From Polytrichum commune (taxonomy: Eukaryota > Streptophyta > Polytrichopsida > Polytrichales > Polytrichaceae), in the NCBI GenBank assembly GCA_950295325.1, contig OX485803.1, positions 34,613,554-34,677,553 of the forward strand: a stretch of 64,000 nucleotides of DNA. The letters run 5' to 3'. Positions 22,814-33,900 of the stretch are shown here, one piece after another. A program made the translations under genes and the position numbers. The notes beneath the pieces were generated by a model. It did no database searches. It worked only from the letters and a program-made list of their open reading frames with translations, and was not told where the DNA came from. Numbering within the stretch: position 1 is the stretch's first letter; every line of letters starts with the position of its first letter.

Positions 22814-23785
22814 TGTTGCAACCCTTGCTAGCCCCCCTTGACAATCTTGCCAATTTTCAATTCTAGCAAAGGTTACGAGCGCTAACCATTCGCATTCCGC
22901 CATGCCAATGATTAGCTCCTCCTACCCCGGACCTTATAGTTCATAGGAGGGAACCAACCTTCCTACTTTGCTTTCGGGACTCACCCCTTAATCGGTAACC
23001 CATTCCTACATGTGGACTTCCATCCATGGAAGTCCAATCCCATGTTGATCATCGCATTGCCGGAGCAACACTACAACAACCCGAACCATACTAGGCAACT
23101 ATGGCCTCACATTGGGCCAAGGCCCATGGAGTCCTTGCCGTTCGGCCTCGGGTGGGTGAGGCCACACCACCTCACCCCTATAAGCCTCTAGGACTCTACG
23201 CGGGGCCCCTACCCCACCGTCAACCAACCTCTTGTCTCTCTACCAAGAGTTGGGGCCAAGTGGACATTCTCCTTTAGCTGCTGGGCCTAGAACCCCCCAG
23301 CAGCTTCAGACCATCATAACTTCCTTGTATGATGTCTGATCATAACAACCAACCACTCTATCTGCATCTACGCTTCACGTAGATGCCGATGGACTGCTCA
23401 CTTGCCCCATTCGGGCAAGTGTTGAGGAAGTTATGCGTGTTTGAACCTTGGCAGTCCCGGGAATCACTCCCAGGCACTGCTGTACCAGGGCGCTGTCCCG
23501 GGACAGCGCCCCACTCAAATGGCCATAACTCCTAGCTCACACCTCCGATTGAGGTGTTCTTGAGCATTCTAGAATCACCACGCCATGAGCTACGCATAGC
23601 TCATGGCCTTACCCTTGTGCCTCCTAGTCTCCGTGGGTGGGAGGCGTTCCCAACGCCCGGGCCCTCACCCACACTAGGATCACTTGGGCCCTCTCACCAA
23701 TGGCGCCACAAGTCCCGGGTGTCACTCCGGGGTCCCCCTTGTGCCCATGGTGTTTTGGGCACTCCTCATGGAGAGGTGCGCGACA
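22814..23785 (-). repeat. LTR (5' LTR in element orientation)
   Basis: 972 bp, TGTTGCAACCC to GGTGCGCGACA in plus-strand reading. It is the near-identical partner of 16274-17244. The adjoining internal side (below 22814) carries the primer-binding site, which fixes this as the 5' LTR of a minus-strand element. Confidence 0.92.
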
Positions 23786-24015
23786 TACAGCCTGTATCAG
23801 TTGTTGTATGGACGTGAGCCTATACTTCCAAGTTCTATTCGGAAAAAACTAGCTCATGTTATGGACTTGGATGATCCAAACATTTGGGCAGAGTGTTTGC
23901 AGGAGTGGGCTCAATTCTTCCAGAGAGCCATGCCTATGGCCATGGAGAATTTGTCCATTGCTCAGCACGCATTCGCAGTGGTGCTTACCGACCTCAATTG
24001 CGGAGATTATAATAG

Positions 24016-24417
24016 GTGGATTATGTTTATCTCCAACGTGAGGCGCTTACGACATTGGATATCAGGGCAGGGCGCACTATCCTTCGGATGAAGGACGTGT
24101 TGCCAAATGGTTTGTTGTTGTTGGAAGGCAAGGATGGTAGGGAATGTCGCGAGCATTCCAAAAATTGTGCCCCATGTCATCTATCCATTGAGGGTACAAT
24201 TCATCATGAACTGGCCGTCGTGCCAGAGGGTCTTTCATGTTTTGTGTATGGAGAGAAGAAAGGAGCAGCTACTATGTTCTTGTGTGATCAGTATCAACGC
24301 GGTTGGCACATGACATGCTTGAGGCCACCTTTGACTTCTCCACCATCTGGACAGTGGAGTTGTCCTCGTTGTCGAGGATCTTCGGTACTTGGTGCTTCCA
24401 CCAATCGTATTCAATGA
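24016..24417 (+). pseudogene. Integrase C-terminal tail with PHD finger
   Basis: After a segment LRMKDVLPNGLLLLEGKDG (possibly a small beta domain) the frame reads a PHD finger at about 24234-24396. It has SCFVYG, MFLCDQYQRGWHMTCLRPPL and SGQWSCPRC. Spacing and the GWH-xx-C and W-x-CPxC signatures are those of C4HC3 PHD fingers, which read histone H3 tails. The second and fourth zinc ligands are Tyr instead of Cys (both TAT where TGT is expected), so this copy could not fold normally. The frame ends with TGA at about 24415. Confidence 0.75.
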
Positions 24418-24689
24418 TCCTGTGTAGTTTTCATCATCTTGTGCATGTTCAAATGGAAAATGAAGAGTTATGGCTTAGAGACGCAATCAACATAAAGCAA
24501 TGGATTTAATTCTTTGAAATCTAATGTCCAAACATCAGAGGCAATTAAGGATGGGACTCACATTGCACCCAGCCTACAATTCCTTGGAATGACGTTCACC
24601 ACAGTAGTTAGTTGCGGAGCAATCTTTCATTATCCCTGCCCTTTGGATTGGCATTGGTCCTAGCTGCTTGGCAAGACTTCTTAGTCAGC

Positions 24690-24830
24690 TGAGGGGGGGG
24701 CATGTCAAGGTGTGTTGTTTATGTGTGACTTTGCTATGTTTTAGTGTTGATTGTTAGTGGTGGTTGGTACTCAAGCTGCAATGACATACGATCCCTATTT
24801 ACACGATAGTATGGAGTGTAGGGTAGATGG
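24690..24830 (+). repeat. Polypurine tract and start of 3' LTR of the outer gypsy element
   Basis: TGAGGGGGGGG (24690-24700) is a classic plus-strand primer tract. The sequence after it begins TGTCAAGG at 24703, a normal LTR start. The LTR is recognisable for only about 125 bp before a dispersed repeat starts near 24829. No matching 5' LTR was found, so the length is uncertain. Confidence 0.5.
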
Positions 24831-25170
24831 GTCTTAAGTGGCGTGTTTTCTTAATTGGACCCTATAATTAATTGGTATGTGGTTCAGTGAGGATCAAAGA
24901 ACAAACATCATAAAGACACATGTTTATAAGAAATCGGACTATGTCTTCAAATATTGATAATTGCTCTACACTCAAAAGTGAGCACAATTGGGACGACCTA
25001 TGTATCCAGTTTAAAAATCAACAAATATGTACTTCCAACGATCATAACTAAATCAAAGGAAGTCCGAGTTTCAACATAGATTTTTTGATGCAACACAAAT
25101 TTTATTGTGTAAATTTAATCAGTAGAAGTTGGAGAACATGAAAAATGAACCAAATAGCACCCACATACCT
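24829..25170. repeat. Dispersed repeat family R1, copy 1
   Basis: Begins gtcttaagtggcgtg and ends near acccacataccttac. It matches 26158-26530 and 38202-38583 along its length (for example ctctacactcaa and agttggagaacatgaaaaa). No coding capacity or terminal repeats are recognised. It starts within about 130 bp of the outer element's 3' LTR start. Confidence 0.7.
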
Positions 25171-25611
25171 TACACTGTATTGCAATTTTGATTGAGTCAA
25201 TTGACTCCCACTTTTTCCACCCAGTGTACACTATCAACAGCATATGAATATTTTAATCAACTGTGGGTACACTAAAAACCATGATGTTGCAATTGCATGG
25301 GGTTTTCTTCTAGACGTTGGTTGTTGATCTTTTGGTTGTTTGTGCGTAGGTGCAAATGAAAGTTCCTTGCCAAAAGTACAACTTGGACAAATTCCAATTG
25401 TTAAGGGTAGCCGAGGAATGAGGAGCGAGGACTCATGAGGGGCCCTTTCCATGCTCTAACCTGACCCACTCTTCACTATTTGAGAAAGTGAGAATGGGTG
25501 ATAATGCACCTTCGTATGTGAATACCAATTTTATTGGAAATCAAAATGTCTTATGTTTTTTTTTTTACCTAGAAATGATGAAGAAAGCATGCAAACATGT
25601 GTGAGTCACAA

Positions 25612-25750
25612 GACCATTAGTGTTAGTTTTCATGTAGGTCGCTTGCTCACCAAATCCTAATGAAAATGTAGATTCCACCTTGTGGCATCTAAATTTCTAC
25701 TAGAATCTAGTGGGTGGGCAACCTACATGGAAACTAACCCTTAATGAGGG
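25612..25750. repeat. Small foldback element
   Basis: Imperfect inverted repeats at about 25613-25650 and 25710-25748 share gttagtttccatgtagg against cctacatggaaactaac, around a 60-nt centre. This is the size of a small MITE or foldback element. A target duplication is not clear. Surrounding DNA at 25171-26157 otherwise holds no recognisable gene. Confidence 0.5.
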
Positions 25751-26157
25751 TGACTAGCATAAAGAGAGTGGGCGACCCACTCTTTGTTCAAGCTTGGTCA
25801 GGGAGGTAATTATAATAACCCGCACCAATGAGAGGGTTGCCATACCTCTTAGAACGGGTTCTAGTGGCAAAGTTGGCCCATAGGGACTCTCCCCATCCAC
25901 TTTTGAGCATAGGCATTGGGGAGAGCACATGAACAAGGAGATCAAGCAACTAATTATAGGCATGCCAATTTGATTCCCTAAATTGCCATTACAAAATTGA
26001 AATCTTGGGCAACTCACCGAACTATACTTTTTGTTCTTGACATTTAAAAAAAGTACAAGCAGTAACTGAAGCATTTAAAAAAAAATGGCCAATGGGTTAT
26101 ACAAAACTGGGTGCAAGCACGGTATAGTGGATAGCTTAACTCAACCAAGATTCGGAA

Positions 26158-26530
26158 AGGTCTAAGATTAGTGGCTCATTTTCTTAATTGGACCCCTATG
26201 TTTGATTGGTATGTGCTTCGGTGAGGATATAAGAGCAAAAATCATAAGGTCTCATGTTTAAGGGAGATTGGTCTACACTTCAAATATTAATAACTACTCT
26301 ACACTCAATAGTGAACACAATTGAGAGGACATATGTATCCATTTAAGAAACCAACAAACATATACTTCCAATAACCATAACTAAATCAAGGCAAGTCTGA
26401 TTTCTTTTTTCTTTTTTCTTTTTTTGATGTTTCATCGCAGACCTGCTGATGCAACACGCGTTTTGTTGATTCATGGGTAGAAGTTGGAGAACATGAAAAA
26501 CAAACCAAATATCACCCACATACCTTATGT
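26158..26530. repeat. Dispersed repeat family R1, copy 2
   Basis: Same family and orientation as 24829-25170, with a T-rich insertion near 26400-26425. Ends at acccacataccttatg. Confidence 0.7.
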
Positions 26531-26569
26531 TACCACTGGTTTGAGAGAAATTGAGTATTGACCAATGAT

Positions 26570-27176
26570 CAAGAAAAATTTTGGGCAAAATCAATTGAGA
26601 TCCTACTGTTTGCAAGTCCAACCAGTTCCATGTTGACATCCTTCGGTTTTCCTTTATAAAATTGGGATATATTCTATAAAATCCTGTAAAATGATCGGTA
26701 ATTTTCCTGCAGTCTTGAACTTCAATCGGTTACTTCTCAAACTCAACCGGTTCATCTGTAACCAACTGCGGGTTCTCCCCGATCATCGCTACTGACTTAT
26801 CTAAGTAGCTGCAATAGTCAATGAGAGGAACATGATCAGAGTGTCAAAAAGTACTTGATAGCGTGATATTCGGACTACATAAGCTACACTTTGTGTACGA
26901 TTCCGGAGTCAAACCAAACCAGGCATAACCACACAGGTTGCCAGAACCAGTGATCGGGGAGATTTTTGGGCATAATCGGATGAGATCCTAGTGTTTGCCA
27001 GTCTGACCAGTTACATGTTGACATCCTCCGGTTTTCCTTTATTAAATTGGGGTATATTCTATAAACTCTTCAGAAATGATCAGTAATTTTCTTGCAATTT
27101 TGAGCTTCAACTACTTATTTTTCAAACTCAACCGGTTCATTTGTAACTAACAGTCGGTTCTCCCTGATCATTGGCT
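26570..27176. repeat. Direct duplication of about 230 bp
   Basis: 26570-26805 and 26952-27176 are direct copies. They share atgttgacatcctccggttt and tcaaactcaaccggttcat and are separated by about 145 bp of unrelated DNA. Copies differ at many positions, so the duplication is old. No coding frame is conserved. Confidence 0.7.
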
Positions 27177-27908
27177 AGAACCCACTTAATACTACACCAA
27201 ATATGATATTTAGTGTCACTTACTATTTGGAATTACGGAGTGCTATATCCATTTATTGTACATCTCGTATTTTACCAAAAAGATGTTAAATTGGTTGTTT
27301 GGACAACATAGAGCATTAACAACTTTGCTTCGTAAAAAATTACATCAGAAGTAAAAAGATAGTAGAATTTTGTAAATCCAAATATGAAGTGACATTAACT
27401 ACCATATTTAGTGTTCCTTACCTTGAAAAGATCATTTAATGTGGCCATGAGCGCAAAGGGTGTCAGAATACTGGGTCCCATCCTCACTGCCATGGTCAGT
27501 CCTGTACTTGAAACTACCGACCGCCGCTCGGACTGACTTTGGACTTAAAATTCTTCGATTCTTTGAAACTAGAATGGTTGTTGTGGGTCGCTGCCTGTTG
27601 ACCACCTCGGAAACTGCATGATCCTCGACCGGCATGCTTTGTGACATTGATCGGCATACTAACATATTTTTGCTGTGTGATTCACATCGACGGGTATATT
27701 AGCCTGAAGTCATATGCAATTCAAATCATCAATCCCTCGTATCACTGGAGCATGTAACTAACATCGACAACAACAACATAGGAGCTTCCCATCATCGCAA
27801 CCTCGCTCTCAGATCTGCTCTGTATCTACGATGGAACAGCAAACTTGGTGTAGCAGTCTTCTCCAGCTCCGTCCACTTTGTTGCCAATTTACAAGGATTT
27901 GTGTACGC

Positions 27909-28451
27909 ATGGACGGACCGAAGAAGATTGTCAACAGGCTCTTGAGAAAGGTTAATTTGTCTGCCATCAGCTCCGACCGGCACCGCAACCTCCTGCGTTC
28001 TAGCCCTAACCCTAGCACTGCGAGTTTGACCTCCATGAGTTTATTAAAGTCTGCTTCGTCGAGTACTAACTCTACGGGAAGCATGGGAAGTTCACGGCAA
28101 TCTTCTTGGGAGAGCCTCCCAGATTTGATAGAGACCGAATATTGTGGTCCGAGTACTAGCTGCGCCTGCCCGAGGGATGTCCCCGAGGGTTGTCTTGCAG
28201 TGTACGTTGGCACCGAGCGGAGGAGGTTCGTTATCGCGACTTCGTACCTGACGAACGGCGTCTTTCAAGTTTTGTTGGCCAAGTCAGCAGAAGAGTTCGG
28301 GTTCAAATGTGATGGCGGCCTGCGCATTGCTTGCTGTCCTGAGGTTTTTGAGCACTTGATATCGTGGCTGCAGCAGCAAGAAGGGGCGAAGACGCAACAT
28401 GCAGTACCGGAAGAGGTTGAGCTTCTTGGATTGAAGTACTACTCCAGGTAG
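27909..28451 (+). CDS. SAUR-family auxin-responsive protein, intronless
   Basis: 180 aa from the ATG at 27909. An upstream in-frame ATG at 27831 would add 26 residues, but the later start gives the basic amphipathic MDGPKKIVNRLLRKV N-terminus usual for SAURs. Residues 30-80 are Ser/Thr-rich and low in order. The SAUR domain spans residues 88-155: CPRDVPEGCLAVYVG, RRFVIATSYL, FQVLLAKSAEEFGF, CPEVFEHLISWL. SAUR proteins bind and inhibit PP2C.D phosphatases, which raises plasma-membrane proton pump activity and cell expansion. The single exon is normal for the family. The domain is intact and the gene looks functional. Confidence 0.88.
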   Translation: MDGPKKIVNRLLRKVNLSAISSDRHRNLLRSSPNPSTASLTSMSLLKSASSSTNSTGSMGSSRQSSWESLPDLIETEYCGPSTSCACPRDVPEGCLAVYVGTERRRFVIATSYLTNGVFQVLLAKSAEEFGFKCDGGLRIACCPEVFEHLISWLQQQEGAKTQHAVPEEVELLGLKYYSR

Positions 28452-28589
28452 GGCGGGAACACATTGATGCACATATCCGATAAATGTGTCTGCTGTGATG
28501 ATCCCGTGAAGAGCAGAGATGCATTTTTTTCCATCTCAATCATCCAGCAGGGGCATGAACGGTCACACGATATGGCAACAACAAACAAA

Positions 28590-29145
28590 ACGCATCCGGT
28601 CGAAATAGCGGATCCAGCAAGGAAAACCAATTCCGAACTGTCTGCATTTCCCGGCATCAGTTTTCTCCACGCATTCGAAGCGGTCCAGCTCTCTGGATAT
28701 CACCTGGCCATAGCCGGAGTGACGAATGTTGAGAGAAGATTGCCGAAGTGAAGAATAGTGAAAGAAGATCATGACCTGGCCGTAGCGGAAGTGAAGGTTG
28801 TTGAAAGAGGCCTGTGTAGTGCATTCCAGACACATTAATTCCACAGCGTAGGAGGGTAGTATTTAAGTTGGGTACCTTCAACAATGTGATATGCTGGTTG
28901 GTGATACAACCTCCAGCTGATTCCGGTTCAAAGCGAACCCTTTAATTCATCCACACATTTGAATCCAGTGCAAGTGTATGAGTATGATCGTCGAGAAGAA
29001 GTATCCGATCGCAGTAGCAGATTAAGCAAGGAAATCAATGACGCACTGTTTGGATTTCTTGCTACCCCAATTTTTCGCCCTTTCGAAGCGATCCAACTCT
29101 CGAAATCATATAACCGGACCATCGCCAAAGTGAAGAATGTTTAAA
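28590..29145. repeat. Old direct duplication downstream of the SAUR gene
   Basis: 28596-28745 and 28990-29145 resemble each other: gatccagcaaggaaa-caat, cattcgaagcggtccagctctc and a ccggagtgacgaatgtt-like end. Each contains a short frame of similar residues. It may be a degenerate duplicated exon or repeat. I recognise no protein family. Confidence 0.4.
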
Positions 29146-29320
29146 GAAGAGCTAGTGCACCTGAATCAATTTCGGAGGCCATTCTCTAGGATGCAGATGT
29201 CTGATTTACATCTGGGCCATGTTCCACTTCAAAGTTGGGTTCATTAAGTGGTTAAAAGTTAAATAGCAGCAACCAATGTCATCAAGGGCCAATGAGGAGG
29301 GTAGAAGCTAGGGATAAGGT

Positions 29321-30255
29321 TTGAAGAATTCAAGTAGGAACTTATTAGGTCATGTGCACATCCTTTGGCAAATTATGATCTTTGAAAGTAAATTGAAGGA
29401 TACATTGGATGGTCAAGGTTGTCACAAATCCCACCTATTCAAGGCTTTGGTGCTTCCTACTTTCACACATGGCACCAAAATTTGGGGACGCGACTTGAAA
29501 AACTCTCATTAGAAGGTTTTCAAGAAGGGCATGAAGATGCATATGATGTCTCACATCAAAGTGTGTACTTCGACTACCTATCATATTTTGTTGGACAACT
29601 TTTGAGAAGTTCCATAGAATTACATGCACTCAAGCTTATTATGGGCCCTCAACAATGGTTTACCCACCTATTCCCCCTCATGGTTAGCCAGTAAAGCAAC
29701 CTCACTCTCCTAACACCTAAACAAATAAGGATTTAACACTAAGCAAAAATTGACTACCATGTGGAAGTCATCATGTTGTCCATCTCATTGGGAAATCCAT
29801 GACAACCCAACCGCATCAAAAACAACATATGATAATATCAAAGAGGTTTTTCTTGCTAAAGAGTGGAATTCACCTCCACCTTACGGAGTTTTCTAAATAC
29901 GAATGTGAATTTCACTTGAAGCAACCATTGACTCCACCACAACGCAAGATCATCGTTGCCTACCGCATCTTGAACCATAGACTTGCCATTGAAATTGGAC
30001 AATGGACGACTGTCTCTATCCCTAGAGATTCTAGACTATGCCACTTTGCTCCTATAATGCAATTGAAAGGAGGCAAATTTCATGCTGGATTGTTTTGTAT
30101 ATAATCCACTTAAAGATAAGTTCTTATCATCATTTGAGAACATAGTTCTAGGAAACCTCGAGTCTTTCTTTCAATTAAACCATCAAGTTAATATTAGCCT
30201 CTATCTCACAGATTTACAGTTCTGCCACTCTAGAGAATTAACCAGTTGAAACCAT
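29321..30255 (+). pseudogene. LINE ORF2 C-terminal remnant
   Basis: Frames jump, but in order the text reads KALVLPTFTHGTKIWG, then KKGMKMHMMSH, then ELHALKLIMG and NNIKEVFLAKEWNSP-type stretches. It ends in a CHF-C-like zinc segment near 30035-30070. FVLPTFTYGTEIWG-like and zf-RVT-like text is characteristic of the 3' end of plant LINE reverse transcriptases. Many stops and shifts make this long dead. Confidence 0.5.
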
Positions 30256-30936
30256 CTTGATGTACTTTCAGTCCCATTAGCCTTTTCAACTTCCTGTACT
30301 TTAAAATCAATTTCATTTCATTTCGATGCAATACTTTTCTACTAATAAAGGCTTTGCACTTTCAATGAGCCTTTCTGAGCACATCCTCACCCATGGAGCC
30401 CAAAGGGCATGCCTGGTGCCCTCATGAAGTTGGCCCTAACCTCCATTGCCCAAGCCAATTAAAAGGTCACCTTCAATGAAAATTACACAATGAGTAGAAT
30501 GCATGAGAGGGCGGCGCGCTAGAGTCTGGACCGTGCAAATCTATAGTAAAGTCCCCCACACATTACATATTTGGGTTGATTCCATGGTTGAATTAAGCCT
30601 CTTGCACATCACAATGCAATCTCCATGTAACTTTATGACGTTTCCAGCTTATCCCAAGGACCTACGGCAATGTCAAAGCCCTTTCTATTGACACGGAGCG
30701 CAACCCTAGAAATACTTGACAATAACTGCAGCAGATCCAAAACATATCTCTGGAAACCCAATCTTTACCTGGACAGACAGAGGCATCAATAATGAACTAG
30801 ATTACCTGATTCTCCTCCTAGTGATCACCAAGACAGCATCAACACTGTAAGGATTAGAATATCCACTCAAATGGATGCCTTACAGAAGCAGGAAAAAGTA
30901 ATTGAATAACCCTATACCTCAACACAAATAGGGAGG
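30256..30936. other. Gap between LINE remnant and SRP68 stop
   Basis: No gene seen. The part nearest 30936 is expected to hold the SRP68 3' UTR. Confidence 0.4.
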
Positions 30937-33900
30937 CTACTTACGCCAAAAGCTAAAGACACTGCTCTTCTTCTCTAGTTTCTTCTTCAACCGTCCTTGC
31001 AAAGATGGGAACACATGAGTGTTCAATGCTGTGTCCAACACAATGGGTCGGCAAGGAACAGACCGGAAAGGTGGGGGGATCTGTGCTATCCGTGGGGGAT
31101 CTTTTGATCCTGGAGCACCTATCCAAGGTACATACTTTTCCAAGTTGTTCATCAAGTACTGCTCATCCTCCTGTACAGTGAAACAAGATGTTTCAGACCT
31201 TAAATTGTGTTTTCGTAATACAAAACGACCTCAAACTTACAAAAAGAATACCAAAACAAGAAGAGTTAGGCAGGATAAACAACAACAGCTTTGAGGGGAA
31301 AAAAACCAAACAGTGAGAAAGGCAACAAGAATATTACTACTCCTAATACCTTCGTAGAATTTGGTTGCTCCTTCAGTTGCATTGAAGCAACTCCTTTCTG
31401 CAGAGAATCCTGAGCCTTGGAAGCTTCAGTCACCCCCCGGGCATGCACAACACAGGCCTCTCCTCTGCTTGTCACTCTCAATTGCTTCACTTCCTCCATG
31501 AACACCTGAAATACAGGTATACAACAGAATTGAGTGAATTGAAGACCTGCAAGAATCCTTTTGAACAAGCTTTACAGGGACGTTCCACATCACTCCCTGA
31601 TCAAAAAAATGCTAAGCTTCATCTTATAGAACTCATATTTATTTTTTCATATCATGGAATTTGAACTGCGGATAGGATCAGCAACCCAAATAGATGCCAG
31701 ATTCATGGATATTCATCAATATAGTTCACATATATTACCTTGTCAAATGCAAGAGTTTTAGACGCTGACTCTGCATGCTGTTCTGCTCGCTTGAAGAGAA
31801 GGTAGGCCTCAGGATATTTGGTTGCAACATTGTAGGATTCGGCCAGGTAGAAACACCTTATCAACAAGATGAAAGTACAGCTCTGGTAAGGTGGGACAGA
31901 TACTCAAACTTAAACAAAAACCAAATCACAGAAACACAAACCATTCATTCTAGACCTTTCATCTTCTGAAATATTAATGGAGTGCTTGAACTACTAACCC
32001 CATACATACAAAACACACATTTACCACAACTGCTAGTATGCAGCAGGAATATCACATCAGGGTCCGGTTTACTTTACACACAAAGGTCATGTCAAAACAT
32101 CAACAAAGTTCCAAGACTGTTGAAAGAAATAGCTACAAGATCCTGGTTCAATTATTTTTGTAGGTCAGCAAGAGTAGATGGTAAAAATGCTCCAATAATG
32201 TGATGAGCTCAGTAGACTGCAGACTGCAAACCAAATGTGAGAGTACAATCTGGCAGCTGTAAATTAGGTAGGACACCCAAATATCAGAGTCTACTACATA
32301 TATCAAATGTGACCAGTTCAAACTCAACATTTTTCTCCCTAAAGCCACATAGCTTCCTATATTGTAATCAAACACCAATCTACTGGAATCTATCATATCC
32401 TCGCTTCCATTATTCAGAACAGAATTAAAAGTTTGTTACCTTTGAGCTTGAAATGCCTCTCGTTTGACTTCAAGCTCCTCTGCAAATGCAACTTCAGCTT
32501 CTTTTGGATGCCTGCCTGAAGTTGTAAGATCTATCAAGTCTGATGCATTCTGTCATAGGTAGAACTCACCAAATAATCATTATCAGGTGATTGTAATCCT
32601 CCTTGTCAAGGAAGTGGCCAACATGATCTGTACTGCTGCAGGGAGAATCAGATCTGGCAACACTCTACTGCACAAAATGCTTTGCTAACCATTGCATTCA
32701 ATACTCTTGCACATCTAGCAATAAATATGCTACTCCTTTTCTCACCTGACAAAGAATGTCAAACAGCCGAACAAGATCCTCGGGTTTGGCAGGCTTTTCT
32801 CCTTTCTCTTCACGTAGTCCCTGTTGCTGCCGGGCTAGACGTGCTTTAGCACCAGCAACAAGAACCAGATTCCGCTCGATGGTTCTTTGAAGAAGGATAC
32901 TGCTCACTGCCTTATCCAGGAGTGTCAGCTCTTCCCTCACATCCTCTGTGCTCACGGCCCTTGCCTACAAAAGATACACTCACCATTAAATTAGATTAAC
33001 GAGGAAACATTGGGTCAGTGACAATGACTTTTTTATAAAAATGAAACCGGACCGACTCATGAACCAACTGCTACTTTGAGGGGCTTGCTACTCTGAGTGT
33101 TGTCAATAGAATAAGACCAACATTTATCCTTATTATAACAAGACTAGTCCACACTGAGCACAAAAAGAAGAATCTAACGGTTACAATGATCTCAACATTA
33201 GTTTCAAGCGAAAAAAAAGGTCAGAGATCCTAAGAATACTCTGAGAAGACCCCATTGGATATGACATTGCTAAAAACCCTCTAGATTATAAATCTTAACT
33301 CCTAGAGGTTTCCAAGGATATTCCAATTCGCCAATATTAATGAACAAGGTGCACATTACTGTTCTTCAAATTTGCTACAGAAACATGTTACTGAAATGAT
33401 TATGACTGAGTCCTTACCATAAATATGTGCAAATGTGCAATATCAGACTGGAAACAGATACTTCAATCATAGAAAATACTAGGTGCTCTTACATCACAAT
33501 GATGAATTAACCATATTTATCTGGTCAAGTGGCATAAACACTTCAAGTAGCATGTAGGAAATAAAACAACAAGTACTTACATCCCTTCTAAATCCATTAT
33601 TTATAATGAAGAATAGCTTATTCAAGAGAGATAAAGTAAAGTTTGCACAGGATCAGTTTAAACCCCCTCATACTCTAGAGATGAACTGTCTCTTTCGCCC
33701 TTCCAGAAATTACTCTTCTACTTGGTGGCATTACATAAACTGAACCACCATATGCAGCTATTGAGATAGTAAATGGCCGTGCTTTAGAGGCTTGAAGAAT
33801 CCATATCACATAGCAAATGAACTTGAAAAATAAACACAGAACATACTACAATAGCACAGAACAGATAGTCAACGCACTTGATAGCAAATGCAGGGCCTTA

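Larger units (their letters stand above)
16274..23785 (-). mobile_element. Nested LTR retrotransposon (gypsy type), minus strand, TSD TACAG
   Basis: Two nearly identical LTRs (16274-17244 and 22814-23785) bound about 5.6 kb of internal DNA. TACAG at 16269-16273 and 23786-23790 is the 5-bp target duplication. Reading on the minus strand the order is LTR, primer-binding site, Cys-rich repeats, protease fragment, reverse transcriptase/RNase H fragments, integrase, polypurine tract, LTR. The internal genes are full of stops and one piece is amplified five-fold, so this copy cannot encode its own proteins. The LTR similarity points to a recent insertion, hence mobilisation by a related active element. 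Confidence 0.9.
15500..24090 (+). pseudogene. Gypsy integrase, split by a 7.5-kb insertion
   Basis: Part one is 15500-16273. It has an HHCC zinc region (HKKLGHFGIRKTH, then CEVC near 15745), the catalytic core with WSLDFAGPL and VLTDQRREF (two Asp), and HPEADGLVERVVQT (Glu). The coding sequence stops at 16273 and resumes at 23791 with LYQLLYGREPILPSS. When the inserted element and one copy of TACAG are discounted, the frame is continuous, which proves the nesting. A frameshift lies near 15720 between the zinc domain segments. A further frameshift near 24020 leads into the C-terminal segment. Confidence 0.85.
11095..24830 (+). mobile_element. Ty3/gypsy retroelement with captured cytosine methyltransferase and PHD finger (decayed)
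   Basis: Order on the plus strand: aspartic protease, C5-DNA methyltransferase, reverse transcriptase, RNase H, integrase, PHD finger, polypurine tract, 3' LTR start. RT before integrase defines the gypsy order. Two later insertions split it: a hAT MITE at 11934-12637 and a 7.5-kb LTR retrotransposon at 16274-23785. Both have exact target duplications, and the coding sequence resumes across each. No gag and no 5' LTR are recognised, so the 5' part is deleted or diverged. Stops and frameshifts in every domain show that the copy is dead. Cytosine methyltransferases inside retrotransposons are, to my knowledge, reported in dinoflagellates and charophyte algae; this resembles that class. Confidence 0.8.
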
